Shown: positions 13,333 through 13,885 of the stretch, piece after piece
Position numbering within the stretch: the first letter of the stretch is position 1
How the letters are laid out: the number at the start of each line of letters is the position of its first letter
Notes under the pieces: generated by a model
The model's database searches: none
What the model was told of the DNA's origin: nothing
Seen by the model: only the letters and a program-made list of their open reading frames with translations
Translations under genes and position numbers: made by a program
Assembly (NCBI GenBank): GCA_038246345.1
Contig: JBBRWA010000156.1
Coordinates: forward strand, 1 to 13,885
Length of the DNA stretch: 13,885 nt
From: M3007 sp038246345
GTDB lineage: Bacteria; Bacteroidota; Bacteroidia; Chitinophagales; Saprospiraceae
Direction of reading: 5' to 3'

Positions 13333-13885
13333 GTGGGCTTCTTTGTTCCACATGCCAGTTTGCTGTCTGGGTTTGAGATGATAACGCCGCATTCATGCCA
13401 ATGTCGCGTTGACTTAGCGTATTTGCCCCCTGCATTGTATGGCATCAACGTTCATACATGCTGAATACCAAACAGTGGTGTCATTCCGAGCGCAGCGAGG
13501 AACCTGAGGAATAACGATGCCAATTATCAGGTTCCTCGCCTCGCTCGGAATGACACACCTGTTTAGTACTAAATATGGAAATTAAAGCAGAACAACTGCT
13601 TTGTCAATTGATTCTAGCGAACAAGAAACGCCCAATATTCAAGTAGTCGGAACGCCTGGTCGTACCATGGAATAAGCCACAAATAGCGTTTCTACTAGGT
13701 TTTTCGAGTGAATGAGTTGTACGTTTAATACTTGGACATTAGACGTTATAGGGTTCTGTGGTGTTTGTTTAAGGATTGGCACCGTCATTTTATATCCTTG
13801 GTGTATGCTTCCCCAAAAGGTTTGTTGCGGTGGAAAGGCATTTTCCTAAAAGGGGTTGACGGGACGACCTTGTACCTGTTCAAGG
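13333..13885. other. Non-coding stretch downstream of rho
   Basis: About 550 bp to the window edge. Apart from the inverted repeat at 13478-13556 I see no supportable gene: all frames are broken by frequent stops and the longest readings are of a few dozen codons. At the extreme right edge the minus strand is open for 12 codons (ending in a TAG at 13846-13848), which is too little to call. Confidence 0.6.
13478..13556. repeat. Inverted repeat with 30-bp arms, dispersed-palindrome type
   Basis: The left arm 13478-13507 (starting GTGTCATTCCGAGCG) and right arm 13527-13556 (ending CGCTCGGAATGACAC) are complementary at 28 of 30 positions, with a 19-nt loop between them. The two mismatches are adjacent in the middle of the arms. 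It stands alone in non-coding DNA 150 bp after the rho terminator with no transposase nearby. GTCATTCCGAGCG-type palindromes recur in many bacterial genomes, so this is probably a non-autonomous dispersed element. Confidence 0.9.

Noticed and set aside
13385..13416. Imperfect inverted repeat AACGCCGCATT / AATGTCGCGTT
   Set aside because: Only 9 of 11 pairs in a short stem; expected by chance and no U-tract or context.
13576..13647. Small plus-strand ORF of 23 codons starting ATGGAAATTAAAGC
   Set aside because: Very short, no upstream promoter motif or recognisable sequence, in a stretch with no other coding signal.
13846..13885. 3' end of a minus-strand gene entering from the right edge
   Set aside because: Only 12 codons before a stop, with other frames equally short; not enough to support a gene.

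Overview
The window looks like chromosomal DNA of a Bacteroidota bacterium, most likely Saprospirales (Haliscomenobacter/Lewinella-like). The evidence is a CHU_C/gliding-motility-type C-terminal sorting domain typical of type IX secretion (T9SS) cargo, a TonB-dependent receptor with an N-terminal carboxypeptidase-regulatory-like domain, a Rho with the long Asn/Gln/Arg-rich insertion seen in this phylum, starts without clear Shine-Dalgarno sequences, and several TAnnTTTG (Bacteroidota -7) motifs. Genus-level assignment is inference.

Layout. (1) 1-2856, minus: two tandem paralogous secreted proteins. The downstream one is cut by the window edge (1-397). The upstream one (463-2856) is complete and carries a Gly-rich region, four Cys-containing repeats and a T9SS sorting domain. 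(2) 2954-3673, plus: a divergently transcribed class I SAM-dependent methyltransferase-like protein. (3) 3700-6604, minus: a probable lipoprotein, a small two-helix membrane protein, a YugP-family membrane zinc metallopeptidase and a secreted TPR-like protein. (4) 6738-8912, minus: a TonB-dependent outer-membrane receptor. (5) 9158-10435, minus: serS. (6) 11214-13271, plus: rho, ended by a strong intrinsic terminator. (7) 13333-13885: no supportable gene, but a clear 30-bp-arm inverted repeat.

Most genes appear functionally independent: core housekeeping genes (serS, rho) beside cell-envelope genes. The clearest local relationship is the tandem duplication at the left edge. The less ordinary content is in the non-coding DNA and in low-complexity coding DNA: a 44-bp tandem repeat with hairpin cores just upstream of serS, inverted heptamer arrays between serS and the receptor gene, a possible structured RNA and a perfect 17-bp palindrome upstream of rho, and exact 39-bp coding repeats inside the disordered segment of Rho. 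I saw no tRNA, rRNA, CRISPR array, transposase or phage gene, and no convincing new multi-gene system. The best leads are the Rho disordered region and the repeat and RNA elements around serS and rho.
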